From assembly GCA_900542445.1 (NCBI GenBank), contig UQNN01000028.1, positions 1 to 19,418 on the forward strand: a stretch of DNA of 19,418 nt. The letters run 5' to 3'. The position numbers were made by a program, and so were the translations under genes. Below are positions 1 to 6,166 of the stretch, piece after piece. Below the pieces are notes generated by a model that searched no databases, was not told where the DNA came from, and saw nothing but the letters and a program-made list of their open reading frames with translations. This DNA is from an uncultured Eubacteriales bacterium (GTDB lineage Bacteria > Bacillota > Clostridia > Christensenellales > Aristaeellaceae). Position 1 is the first letter of the stretch. Each line of letters starts with the position of its first letter.

Positions 1-62
1 GCGGCGCGAACGACGATGTGATGAAGATCGTGAACGGCGAAATGAAGCCCATCGAAGCATAA
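1..62 (+). CDS. C-terminal end of an unidentified protein (partial)
   Basis: The frame beginning at base 3 reads through to a TAA at 60-62, giving 19 residues that end in KPIEA. A strong terminator follows 14 nt later, which supports this being the true end of a gene that starts before the window. Too little is visible to assign a family or function. Confidence 0.6.
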   Translation, partial: GANDDVMKIVNGEMKPIEA

Positions 63-76
63 ACTCAAAGAAACAT

Positions 77-120
77 AAAGCCCGCACGAGTGCCGAAAGC
101 AGCATTCGCGCGGGCTTTTT
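77..120 (+). terminator. Rho-independent terminator of the upstream partial gene
   Basis: Arms AAAGCCCGC (77-85) and GCGGGCTTT (110-118) pair perfectly, with a small inner TGC/GCA stem. The structure runs into a T tract. It lies just after the stop codon at 62. Confidence 0.85.
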
Positions 121-121
121 A

Positions 122-243
122 ACCATACAGGAGAAGAAAATTTCCATTTTCTTTCAAAAGCGTCTTGAATTGAACTTCGCTTTAAGCTGCATGACAAAAA
201 TACGGGCGTTCAAAGAAAACAGGGCTTTGAAAGAGTGTACGAT
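122..243. other. Non-coding stretch with no supported gene
   Basis: This AT-richer stretch lies between the terminator and the aldo/keto reductase remnant. I see no convincing coding frame, RNA gene or repeat. It may hold the decayed promoter of the remnant. Together with the remnant it explains the roughly 340 bases without an intact gene between 63 and 399. Confidence 0.4.
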
Positions 244-349
244 ATGGAAAACGTCAAAAAGAATTTCGGTTGCATGCGTCTGCCGATGGACGGCCTTTGT
301 GCTCAAGGCGGAGGGCAAAATTCGCCACGCCGGCATTATCCTCGAAAAT
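244..349 (+). pseudogene. Decayed aldo/keto reductase fragment
   Basis: From the ATG at 244 the first residues read MENVKKNFGCMRLPMDG, which closely matches the N-terminus of clostridial aldo/keto reductases (typically ...NFGFGCMRLPM...). The similarity then stops. One frame over, 293-349 reads AFVLKAEGKIRHAGIILEN, which matches the mid-protein segment of the same family (typically ...LKAEGKIRHxGFSFHD). The two pieces sit next to each other in different frames, although about 100 residues normally separate them. This implies a large internal deletion plus a frameshift. Frame 1 ends at a TAA at 385-387. Intact family members are about 330-380 aa. The family assignment rests on motif recall, and no other part of the gene is visible. 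Confidence 0.6.
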
Positions 350-399
350 CAAAATACATCCTGTCAAACTCAATATGCGCCCAATAACTGCCGCCGAAA

Positions 400-1053
400 T
401 CACTTCACACAGCAAAAATAGACCATCGACCCGTCAACGTGGATATCGATTTGGCGATAGAGTTTACTCAGTGTGTCTTGCAGATCTTCTTCGGTCTGGA
501 AGGGCGGCGTAAACCAGCCCTTTTTGGCCAGAATGTTTTTCACAAGCCAGTCTGTCCGTTTGTTTTTTCCGCGGATGTAGAAACAGGCGATCAAATTGCC
601 GCCGGGCTTTAAAACGCGCCACGTTTCGGCGAAGGCCTTCTGCTTATCGGGAAAGGCGTGGAAGCCGTTCATGCTGACGACGATATCAAAGGATTCATCC
701 GCCATGGGCAGATTGCCCACATCGCCCTGAACGCACCGGATATGAGCCTGGCCGTTCAGCCTTTTTTCGGCCTGCTCAAGCATATCCGTGCTGTAATCCA
801 GACAGGTGATACGCGCATTTTTCAGCGCCGTCCATTTGCGCTGCGTGAACACAGCCGTTCCGACCGGAACATCCAGCAGAGCGCCCGAAAAATCGTTGGG
901 AATATAGGATAAGACCTTCCGGGCGATGGCGTTGTCATCTGTGCCGCTCCAAAAGAGTTTGATATACATTCTGCTGAAAAAGTTCCCCTGCGTGAGCACA
1001 TCGTCATAAATGTTCTTGGAAGCTTCGTAAGCGTTTTGAATTTTATCGGCCAT
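400..1053 (-). CDS. Class I SAM-dependent methyltransferase
   Basis: This 217-aa protein has the usual class I methyltransferase order. Motif I is LLDVPVGTA (residues 59-67), the acidic ribose-binding position is in CLDYS (about 84-88), QGDVGNLPM lies at 109-117, FDIVVSMNGFHAF at 122-134 and the post-motif loop LKPGG at 148-152. It is expected to transfer a methyl group from S-adenosylmethionine in the cytoplasm. The substrate cannot be read from the sequence. Motif I is unusual, with PVG in place of the common G-C-G. The ATG is preceded by a purine-rich GGGGGAA about 5 nt upstream on the minus strand. The gene stands alone, divergent from the beta-helix protein gene, with an extended -10 promoter and an operator-like palindrome upstream. 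Confidence 0.85.
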   Translation of the reverse strand: MADKIQNAYEASKNIYDDVLTQGNFFSRMYIKLFWSGTDDNAIARKVLSYIPNDFSGALLDVPVGTAVFTQRKWTALKNARITCLDYSTDMLEQAEKRLNGQAHIRCVQGDVGNLPMADESFDIVVSMNGFHAFPDKQKAFAETWRVLKPGGNLIACFYIRGKNKRTDWLVKNILAKKGWFTPPFQTEEDLQDTLSKLYRQIDIHVDGSMVYFCCVK

Positions 1054-1100
1054 GTCGTTCCCCCGTTAGTTCTGCATTTCTGTCCGCCTGATTTTTCCAT

Positions 1101-1109
1101 ATTATAGCA
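1101..1109 (-). promoter_or_regulatory. Extended -10 promoter of the methyltransferase gene
   Basis: On the minus strand the sequence reads TGCTATAAT, an extended -10 (TGnTATAAT) with a perfect TATAAT hexamer at 1101-1106. It lies about 50 nt upstream of the start codon at 1053. No good -35 hexamer is found 17 nt upstream, which fits an extended -10 promoter or one that needs an activator. Confidence 0.65.
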
Positions 1110-1118
1110 TGAAATCAA

Positions 1119-1140
1119 AATGTTTGGTAGGGCAAACATT
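1119..1140. promoter_or_regulatory. Operator-like inverted repeat upstream of the methyltransferase
   Basis: Arms AATGTTTG (1119-1126) and CAAACATT (1133-1140) are perfect inverted repeats around a 6-nt spacer. They cover the -35 region of the divergent methyltransferase promoter. The symmetry and size fit a dimeric regulator site. No regulator gene is adjacent, so the protein is unknown. Confidence 0.5.
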
Positions 1141-1245
1141 CATTTTGCCGCCACAGAATGTGGCTTTCTTTTCCTATGGGGTTCAAAGTTTTGACAAAAA
1201 CGGGCGGTACAATAACGCCATCAAATGAAGGAGATGAATCCCGCA

Positions 1246-2721
1246 ATGAAAAAGACGATTGCTTGGATCTTAGCATCGGCTATGTTTTCCACCAGCGCGA
1301 TGGCGCTGGCCGAGAATACGCCCCCGCAGATGCCGCAGGGAGAAAACGGACAGCCCCCGGAAATGCCGAATGGGCAGAAGCCCGGCAACCCGCCGGACGG
1401 CGGCATGGGCGGCCCCGGCGGGCAGAGCGGCAAGCCGGACAGCTATGACGCGGTGACGACCGTTTCGACCGACACCGAGATTTCCGGCGAGACGATTGAA
1501 TCCACGGGCAAGGACGAGAATGCGCTGCTCGTGACGGACGGCACGACGACGGTGACGAATTCAACCATCGTTCGCGATTCCGACGAGAGCACGGGCGGCG
1601 ATCAATCCAGCTTTTACGGCGTCGGCGCGGCGGTGCTGACCACCGGCGGCACGATCTCCATTTCGGATAGCACGATGACCACCGACGCAAAGGGCGGCGC
1701 GGGCGTGTTCGCCTACGGCGACGGCGTGGCGATGGTGAGCGATACGACCATCTCTACCACGCAGGATACCTCCGGCGGCATTCACGTCGCTGGCGGCGGC
1801 ACGCTTTACGCCAGAGATTTGACCGTGACAACGAAGGGCGAATCCTCCGCGGCGATCCGTTCCGACCGCGGCAGCGGCACGATGGTTGTGGACGGCGGCA
1901 CGTATGTCGCCCAGGGCGTCGGTTCTCCGGCCGTGTATGTGACGGCGGATATCACGATTCATGAAGCGTCGCTGGCGGCAACAGGCTCCGAAGCGCTGTG
2001 TCTCGAAGGCCTGAATTCCGTCCGCCTGTACGACTGCGACCTGACGGGCAATATGGCCGACCTTGATCAGAACGATAACACCTGGACGGTCATCCTCTAC
2101 CAGAGCATGTCCGGCGACTCCGAGGTTGGCGAGGGCCGCTTTGAGATGGAGGGCGGCTCGCTCGTCTCCGGCAACGGCGGCATCTTCTATACCACCAACA
2201 CCGAGAGCGAGTTCGTGCTCTCGAACGTCGAGATTTCCGCGGATAACAGCGAATACTTCCTGCGCTGCACGGGCAACGCCAATCAGCGCGGCTGGGGTCA
2301 GTCCGGCGCGAACGGCGCGGACTGCGCCTTCACCGCTATCAACCAGAAGATGGACGGCGACGTGATTTGGGACAGCATTTCCAACCTCGATCTGTATGTG
2401 ACGCAGGGAAGCGTGCTTACCGGCGCGGTGGTCGATGACGAGTCCTGCGCGGGCAACGGCGGCAGCGGCACGGCGAACGTGACGATTGACGCGGATTCCA
2501 AATGGGTCGTGACGGGCGACAGCACGCTGACCAACCTCGCCTGCGAAGGCGAAATTGTAGACGCGGCGGGCAACGCGGTGAGCGTCGTCGGCACGGACGG
2601 CGCCGTCTATGTGCAGGGCGACAGCGAGTACACCGTCACCGTCGGCAACTACGCCGAGACCTGCGACCTCACCGGCGCGGGTGAAATCACCGGATGGGAC
2701 GCTTCCGTCATGCCGATGTAA
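1246..2721 (+). CDS. Secreted right-handed beta-helix repeat protein
   Basis: This is a 491-aa exported protein. MKKTIAWILASAMFSTSAMALA forms a signal peptide, followed by a Pro/Gly/Gln/Met-rich low-complexity linker at about residues 24-65 (PPQMPQ, PPEMPN, GGMGGPGG). The remaining 400 or so residues are short strands and turns rich in T, S, G and D, such as TISISDSTMTT and VVDGGTYVAQG, typical of parallel beta-helix surface proteins. I chose the ATG at 1246 because the signal peptide begins there. In-frame ATGs at 1225 and 1234 flank or overlap the AAGGAG at 1228-1233, so they cannot use it. The spacing from AAGGAG to 1246 is long, at 12 nt. No LPxTG, surface-layer homology repeat or C-terminal transmembrane anchor is visible, so it is probably released or held non-covalently. 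No catalytic residues can be recognised. An adhesin or glycan-contact role is only a guess. Confidence 0.8.
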   Translation: MKKTIAWILASAMFSTSAMALAENTPPQMPQGENGQPPEMPNGQKPGNPPDGGMGGPGGQSGKPDSYDAVTTVSTDTEISGETIESTGKDENALLVTDGTTTVTNSTIVRDSDESTGGDQSSFYGVGAAVLTTGGTISISDSTMTTDAKGGAGVFAYGDGVAMVSDTTISTTQDTSGGIHVAGGGTLYARDLTVTTKGESSAAIRSDRGSGTMVVDGGTYVAQGVGSPAVYVTADITIHEASLAATGSEALCLEGLNSVRLYDCDLTGNMADLDQNDNTWTVILYQSMSGDSEVGEGRFEMEGGSLVSGNGGIFYTTNTESEFVLSNVEISADNSEYFLRCTGNANQRGWGQSGANGADCAFTAINQKMDGDVIWDSISNLDLYVTQGSVLTGAVVDDESCAGNGGSGTANVTIDADSKWVVTGDSTLTNLACEGEIVDAAGNAVSVVGTDGAVYVQGDSEYTVTVGNYAETCDLTGAGEITGWDASVMPM

Positions 2722-2791
2722 CAACTTCTTTTAACCGAAACAGCCATAACGCTGATGACATAGATTTCTTCATGCGTTTTTTCTCTCCAAC

Positions 2792-2826
2792 GCAAAAGGC
2801 GGCTTCTCAGCGAGGCCGCTTTTTGC
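2792..2826 (+). terminator. Rho-independent terminator after the beta-helix gene
   Basis: GCAAAAGGCGGC (2792-2803) pairs with GCCGCTTTTTGC (2815-2826) over 12 bp with one G-T wobble. The loop is 11 nt and the T-run is part of the 3' arm. The hairpin lies about 70 nt after the stop codon. Confidence 0.75.
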
Positions 2827-2854
2827 GTGCCGCAAACCGAGTTTCGCAAACCGC

Positions 2855-2883
2855 TTGACATTCGCCGGCAGACGTGCTAAACT
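2855..2883 (+). promoter_or_regulatory. Promoter of the hemolysin III-type gene
   Basis: A consensus -35 TTGACA (2855-2860) is followed after exactly 17 nt by TAAACT (2878-2883). The predicted start is near 2890, inside the palindrome at 2887-2907. Confidence 0.7.
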
Positions 2884-2886
2884 ACA

Positions 2887-2907
2887 ATCTAGTTTTCAAT
2901 ACTAGAT
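2887..2907. promoter_or_regulatory. Operator-like palindrome at the transcription start
   Basis: ATCTAGT (2887-2893) and ACTAGAT (2901-2907) are perfect 7-bp arms around a 7-nt spacer, directly downstream of the -10 hexamer. A protein bound here would block initiation, which suggests repression of the downstream membrane protein. The regulator is unknown; MarR and TetR families use sites of this kind. Confidence 0.5.
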
Positions 2908-2932
2908 AAGTGACCCGAAAGGGGGGCGTGTG

Positions 2933-3604
2933 ATGACGCGCACCAAGTTAAAAGATCGCGAAATGCCGGTTTATACGAAAAAAGAGGAAATGTTCAACAT
3001 GATCAGCCACATCGTCGGCGGCGTGGTGGGCATTGCGGGCATGGTGCTGTGCATCATTTTTTCCGCGCTGCATCATAACGGATACGGGCTAGCAGGATCG
3101 ATTGTGTTCGGCGTGTCGATGATCCTGCTGTATACCATGTCCAGCGTCTATCACGGACTCAAGCCCGGCATGGGCAAGCGCGTGATGCAGGTGTTTGACC
3201 ACTGCACGATCTATGTGCTGATTGCGGGCACGTATACGCCGCTGCTGCTGAGCGCCATGCGGCCGATCGATCCGGTGGCCAGCTGGGTGCTGTTGGGCAT
3301 TGTCTGGGGGCTGGCGGCGGTGGGCATTGCCGTCACGGCGATTGACCTCAACAAATATAAGGTCTTTTCGATGGTGTGCTATATGGCTATCGGCTGGTGC
3401 ATCGTCTTCAAGCTGCCGTTGCTGATTCAGGCCATCGGCTGGGGCGGTTTCTGGCTGATTTTGGGCGGCGGGCTGCTGTATACCGTCGGCGCGGTGCTCT
3501 ATGGCAAGGGCAAGACCAAGCCGTTTATGCACTGTGTGTTCCACGTGTTTGTGATTCTGGGCAGCGTCTGCCACGTTCTGGCGATTCTGCTGTTTGCAAT
3601 CTGA
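2933..3604 (+). CDS. trhA: Hemolysin III family (PAQR/TrhA) integral membrane protein
   Basis: The protein is 223 aa with about seven hydrophobic membrane segments. It shows the family landmarks: SHIVGG near residue 25, SSVYHGLKPG at 70-79, FDHCTIYVLIAGTYTP at 88-103 and the C-terminal HCVFHVFVILGSVCH. The conserved Ser and His residues correspond to the metal site of the PAQR superfamily. Bacterial members are linked to membrane lipid and fluidity homeostasis, while direct haemolytic activity is mostly historical. I chose the ATG at 2933 over the GTG at 2930 because the GGGGGG ribosome binding site (2921-2926) is then 6 nt away. The gene is monocistronic, with its own promoter, operator-like palindrome and terminator. 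Confidence 0.9.
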   Translation: MTRTKLKDREMPVYTKKEEMFNMISHIVGGVVGIAGMVLCIIFSALHHNGYGLAGSIVFGVSMILLYTMSSVYHGLKPGMGKRVMQVFDHCTIYVLIAGTYTPLLLSAMRPIDPVASWVLLGIVWGLAAVGIAVTAIDLNKYKVFSMVCYMAIGWCIVFKLPLLIQAIGWGGFWLILGGGLLYTVGAVLYGKGKTKPFMHCVFHVFVILGSVCHVLAILLFAI

Positions 3605-3612
3605 TTTTTTCG

Positions 3613-3648
3613 GCTGCTGTTTTCCAAAACGAAAACGGCAGCTTTTTT
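3613..3648 (+). terminator. Rho-independent terminator after the hemolysin III-type gene
   Basis: GCTGCTGTTTTC (3613-3624) pairs with GAAAACGGCAGC (3631-3642) over 12 bp with one wobble. The loop is 6 nt and a run of six T follows. Confidence 0.85.
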
Positions 3649-3676
3649 GTACCTTATCACGCAGCGAAAAGGAGGC

Positions 3677-3724
3677 GGGAGGCGCAGGAACCTCAGGTTC
3701 CTGCCGGGAATTGGGGCAGAGCGC
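3677..3724 (+). repeat. Palindromic intergenic repeat, copy 1
   Basis: CAGGAACCT (3685-3693) and AGGTTCCTG (3695-3703) form a perfect 9-bp palindrome around a single C. The flanking GGGAGG and the following CTGCCGGGAATTGGGG segment match the element at about 8973-9013 almost base for base. The CCTGCCGGGA-TT part also recurs at 4969-4983. It sits between the hemolysin III terminator and the ABC operon promoter and does not encode a protein. Confidence 0.65.
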
Positions 3725-3778
3725 TGAATATTTTTTCGGATTTTGAGCAACTTGTGTAAAATTTCTGTAAAATGATGG

Positions 3779-3807
3779 TTGTGTTTAATAAAGTGAAGTG
3801 ATATAAT
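3779..3807 (+). promoter_or_regulatory. Promoter of the ABC importer operon
   Basis: A perfect -10 TATAAT (3802-3807) is preceded at 17 nt by TTGTGT (3779-3784), a half-match to the -35 consensus. It lies 59 nt upstream of the binding-protein start codon, within a locally AT-rich stretch. Confidence 0.65.
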
Positions 3808-3866
3808 ATCCACAAAGGCAATGAGCGAACCATCCACTGCCTAAAACAAAAAGGAGGAAACTTTCC

Positions 3867-4874
3867 ATGAAAAAAATCCTTGCTGCCGCTTTGGCGTCTG
3901 TGATGCTCGTCGGCGGTGCGGCGCTGGCTGCGGCTGACGGCGAACTGAACATCTGCTCCCCGAACAGCGACGGCCTGCTTTCCATCATTCCGGTGTTTGA
4001 AGAGCAGACGGGCATTAAGGTCAACGTCGAGTCCATCGGCACGGGCGACTGCATGAAGCGCATCGAGAGCGAAATCGCGCAGGAATACAGCACCTTCGAC
4101 CTGATGTACGGCGGTTCTCTGGCGAACTACGTCGCCAACGCGGGTCTGTTCCAGGATTACGTTTCCGAGCAGGATCAGTACCTGATGGATGCGTACAAGA
4201 ACACCCGCGGCTACTGCACCAACTACACCATCGACGGCTCTGTGCTGCTGGTGAACACCGATATGCTCAAGGAACTGGGCGTCGAAGTGAACGGCTATGC
4301 GGATCTGCTCCAGCCTGAACTGGTAGGCAAGATCGCGTCCGCCGATCCGGCTTCCTCTTCCTCCGCGTTCTGCCAGCTGACCAACATGCTGTTGGCCATG
4401 GGCGGCTATGAGGACGACGCGGCCTGGAAGTATGTCGAAGATCTGTTCGTCGGCCAGCAGGTCGCCATCACCAGCGGTTCTTCCGCCGTGTATAAGGGCG
4501 TTTACAACGGCGAATACGCCGTCGGCCTGACCTACGAAGATCCCTGCGTCACCCTGATCAAGGACGGCGCGACCAACATTCAGGTTGTCTACCCGGTCGA
4601 GGGCACCGTGTTCCTGCCGGCGCAGATCGGTATCGTCAAGAACGCGAAGAACGTCGAGAACGCCAAGGCGTTTGTCGATTTCATGCTCTCCGAGGATGCG
4701 CAGCGCTTCCTGGCTGAGAACACCACCAGCCGCAACGTGCGCGAGGTTGAGTATAAGAACGACGTCATGACCCCGCTCGCCGACATCAAGCTCATCTATG
4801 AGGACAGCGATTACGTCATCGCCCACACCTCCGAGCTGAAGGAAAAGGTTCAGGACATCATGATGGACATGTAA
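3867..4874 (+). CDS. ABC transporter periplasmic-type substrate-binding protein (Fe3+/2-AEP/polyamine-like family)
   Basis: The protein is 335 aa with an N-terminal signal peptide (MKKILAAALASVMLVGGAALA). The mature part begins with the ligand-binding fold typical of AfuA/FbpA-type proteins: GELNICSPNSDG, then FEEQTGIKVNVES, FDLMYGG, and ITSGSSAVYKG with GEYAVGLTYEDP at about 200-225. It would capture solute outside the membrane and deliver it to the permease encoded downstream. Lengths and fold fit both the ferric-iron and 2-aminoethylphosphonate subfamilies, so the substrate stays open. No lipobox cysteine is present, which is unusual for a binding protein of a single-membrane Gram-positive cell. 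The AAGGAGG at 3851-3857 lies 9 nt before the ATG. A terminator between this gene and the ATPase gene should favour higher expression of the binding protein. Confidence 0.85.
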   Translation: MKKILAAALASVMLVGGAALAAADGELNICSPNSDGLLSIIPVFEEQTGIKVNVESIGTGDCMKRIESEIAQEYSTFDLMYGGSLANYVANAGLFQDYVSEQDQYLMDAYKNTRGYCTNYTIDGSVLLVNTDMLKELGVEVNGYADLLQPELVGKIASADPASSSSAFCQLTNMLLAMGGYEDDAAWKYVEDLFVGQQVAITSGSSAVYKGVYNGEYAVGLTYEDPCVTLIKDGATNIQVVYPVEGTVFLPAQIGIVKNAKNVENAKAFVDFMLSEDAQRFLAENTTSRNVREVEYKNDVMTPLADIKLIYEDSDYVIAHTSELKEKVQDIMMDM

Positions 4875-4891
4875 TGTTTACATGCCTTCGG

Positions 4892-4930
4892 GCGAGGGCG
4901 TTGGCCGAAGGGCCGCGCCTTCGCTTTTTT
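4892..4930 (+). terminator. Intra-operon terminator after the binding-protein gene
   Basis: GCGAGGGCG (4892-4900) pairs with CGCCTTCGC (4916-4924) with one wobble. An inner GGCC/GGCC stem adds to it, and six T follow. Because the ATPase and permease genes lie downstream without an obvious new promoter, it probably acts as a partial terminator. Confidence 0.75.
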
Positions 4931-4937
4931 AAGCTGT

Positions 4938-5000
4938 GGGGGACGTTGGGAATCTTCTCCCTGCCGGGAGTTTGAGAGCGGCGCCCTCAACGTCTCCCCC
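4938..5000. repeat. Palindromic intergenic repeat, copy 2
   Basis: The ends GGGGGACGTTG (4938-4948) and CAACGTCTCCCCC (4988-5000) are inverted repeats with a 2-nt bulge, so the whole 63-bp element can fold on itself. The inner part holds CTCCCTGCCGGGAG. The ends resemble those of the larger element at 8885-9034, and the interior resembles the copy at 3677. It lies in the 200-nt gap between the binding-protein and ATPase genes. Confidence 0.6.
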
Positions 5001-5074
5001 TTCTATCGGCCCGACGGCGCATGAGCCCAAGGCCCGGCTGAAACGGGAAAATAACGCGAAAGGAATCAACGGAT

Positions 5075-6166
5075 ATGAGCGTAGGCATTCATTTTGAGCA
5101 CATCGTCAAGAAATATGGCGAGAACGTCATCATCCCCGATCTGAATCTGGATGTCAAGGAGGGCGAGTTCTTCACGCTGCTCGGCCCTTCCGGCTGCGGC
5201 AAAACGACCCTGCTGCGCATGGTTGCGGGCTTCAACTCCATCGAGGGCGGCACCATCGCTTTCAACGGCAAGGTCATCAACGATATTGCGCCGAACAAGC
5301 GCAACATCGGCATGGTTTTCCAGAATTACGCCGTTTTCCCGCATATGACCGTGCGCGAGAACGTCGCTTTCGGCCTTGAAAACCGCCATCTGCCCAAGAA
5401 CGAGATCAAGCAGCGCGTGGACGAGATTCTGGAGACCGTGAAGATCACGCAGTATGCCGACCGTCTGCCGGAGCGCCTTTCCGGCGGCCAGCAGCAGCGC
5501 GTCGCGCTCGCCCGCGCCATCGTCATCAAGCCGGACGTGCTGCTGATGGACGAGCCGCTTTCCAACCTCGACGCGAAGCTGCGCATCGAGATGCGCAACG
5601 CCATCCGCCAGATTCAAAACAGCGTCGGCATTACGACGATCTATGTCACCCACGATCAGGAAGAGGCGATGGCCGTTTCCGACCGCATTGCGGTCATGTC
5701 CGGCGGCGTGATTCAGCATGTGTCCACGCCGAAGAGCATCTATCAGCGCCCGGCCAATCAGTTCGTCGCCAACTTCATCGGCCGCAGCAACACGCTCAAG
5801 GCGCGTTACGCGCAGGGCGCGCTGCATTTCGACAACGGCTATGCGATGCCGTATGACAACTGCGGCAGCGTTCCGGCAGAGGATGTGCTGGTCGCGGTTC
5901 GGCCGGAAGAATTTGTGCTCGCGGCGGACGGCCAGCAGGGCATTGACGCGACGGTCACGTCCAGCGTGTTCCTCGGCCTGAATACGACGTATTTCGTCGA
6001 GCTGTACGACGGCACGAACGCCGAAATCGTGGAGGAAAGCTCGATTTCCAGCATCATTCCCAACGGCACGAAGGTCAAGCTGACGCTCAAGCAGGATAAG
6101 ATCAACGTGTTTACCGCCGACGGCAAGACCAACCTGACGAAAGGGGTTGTGAACGATGTCCGCTAA
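5075..6166 (+). CDS. ABC transporter ATP-binding protein (FbpC/PotA-like)
   Basis: This 363-aa protein powers uptake through the permease by ATP hydrolysis on the cytoplasmic side. Walker A GPSGCGKTT is at residues 37-45, the Q-loop glutamine is Q83 in VFQNYAVFPH, the signature LSGGQQQR is at 135-142, Walker B VLLMDEP at 155-161, the D-loop SNLD follows, and the switch histidine is H193 in VTHDQ. A C-terminal TOBE-like region runs from about 235 to 355. Length and architecture match the Fe3+, polyamine and 2-aminoethylphosphonate importers. AAAGGA (5059-5064) lies 10 nt before the ATG. The 3' end overlaps the permease start by 11 nt, which indicates translational coupling. Confidence 0.93.
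   Translation: MSVGIHFEHIVKKYGENVIIPDLNLDVKEGEFFTLLGPSGCGKTTLLRMVAGFNSIEGGTIAFNGKVINDIAPNKRNIGMVFQNYAVFPHMTVRENVAFGLENRHLPKNEIKQRVDEILETVKITQYADRLPERLSGGQQQRVALARAIVIKPDVLLMDEPLSNLDAKLRIEMRNAIRQIQNSVGITTIYVTHDQEEAMAVSDRIAVMSGGVIQHVSTPKSIYQRPANQFVANFIGRSNTLKARYAQGALHFDNGYAMPYDNCGSVPAEDVLVAVRPEEFVLAADGQQGIDATVTSSVFLGLNTTYFVELYDGTNAEIVEESSISSIIPNGTKVKLTLKQDKINVFTADGKTNLTKGVVNDVR

Noticed and set aside
1191..1213. TTGACA and TACAAT upstream of the beta-helix gene as a promoter
   Set aside because: The hexamers are only 11 nt apart, too short for a sigma-A type promoter. One of them may be used with another partner, but I cannot choose.
1561..2724. A 387-codon minus-strand frame opposite the beta-helix gene
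   Set aside because: No ribosome binding site or promoter, low-complexity Ala/Val/His/Arg composition and a convincing secreted protein on the other strand.
3693..4826. A 377-codon minus-strand frame opposite the binding-protein gene
   Set aside because: It covers the promoter and start of a well-supported ABC gene and has no family motifs.
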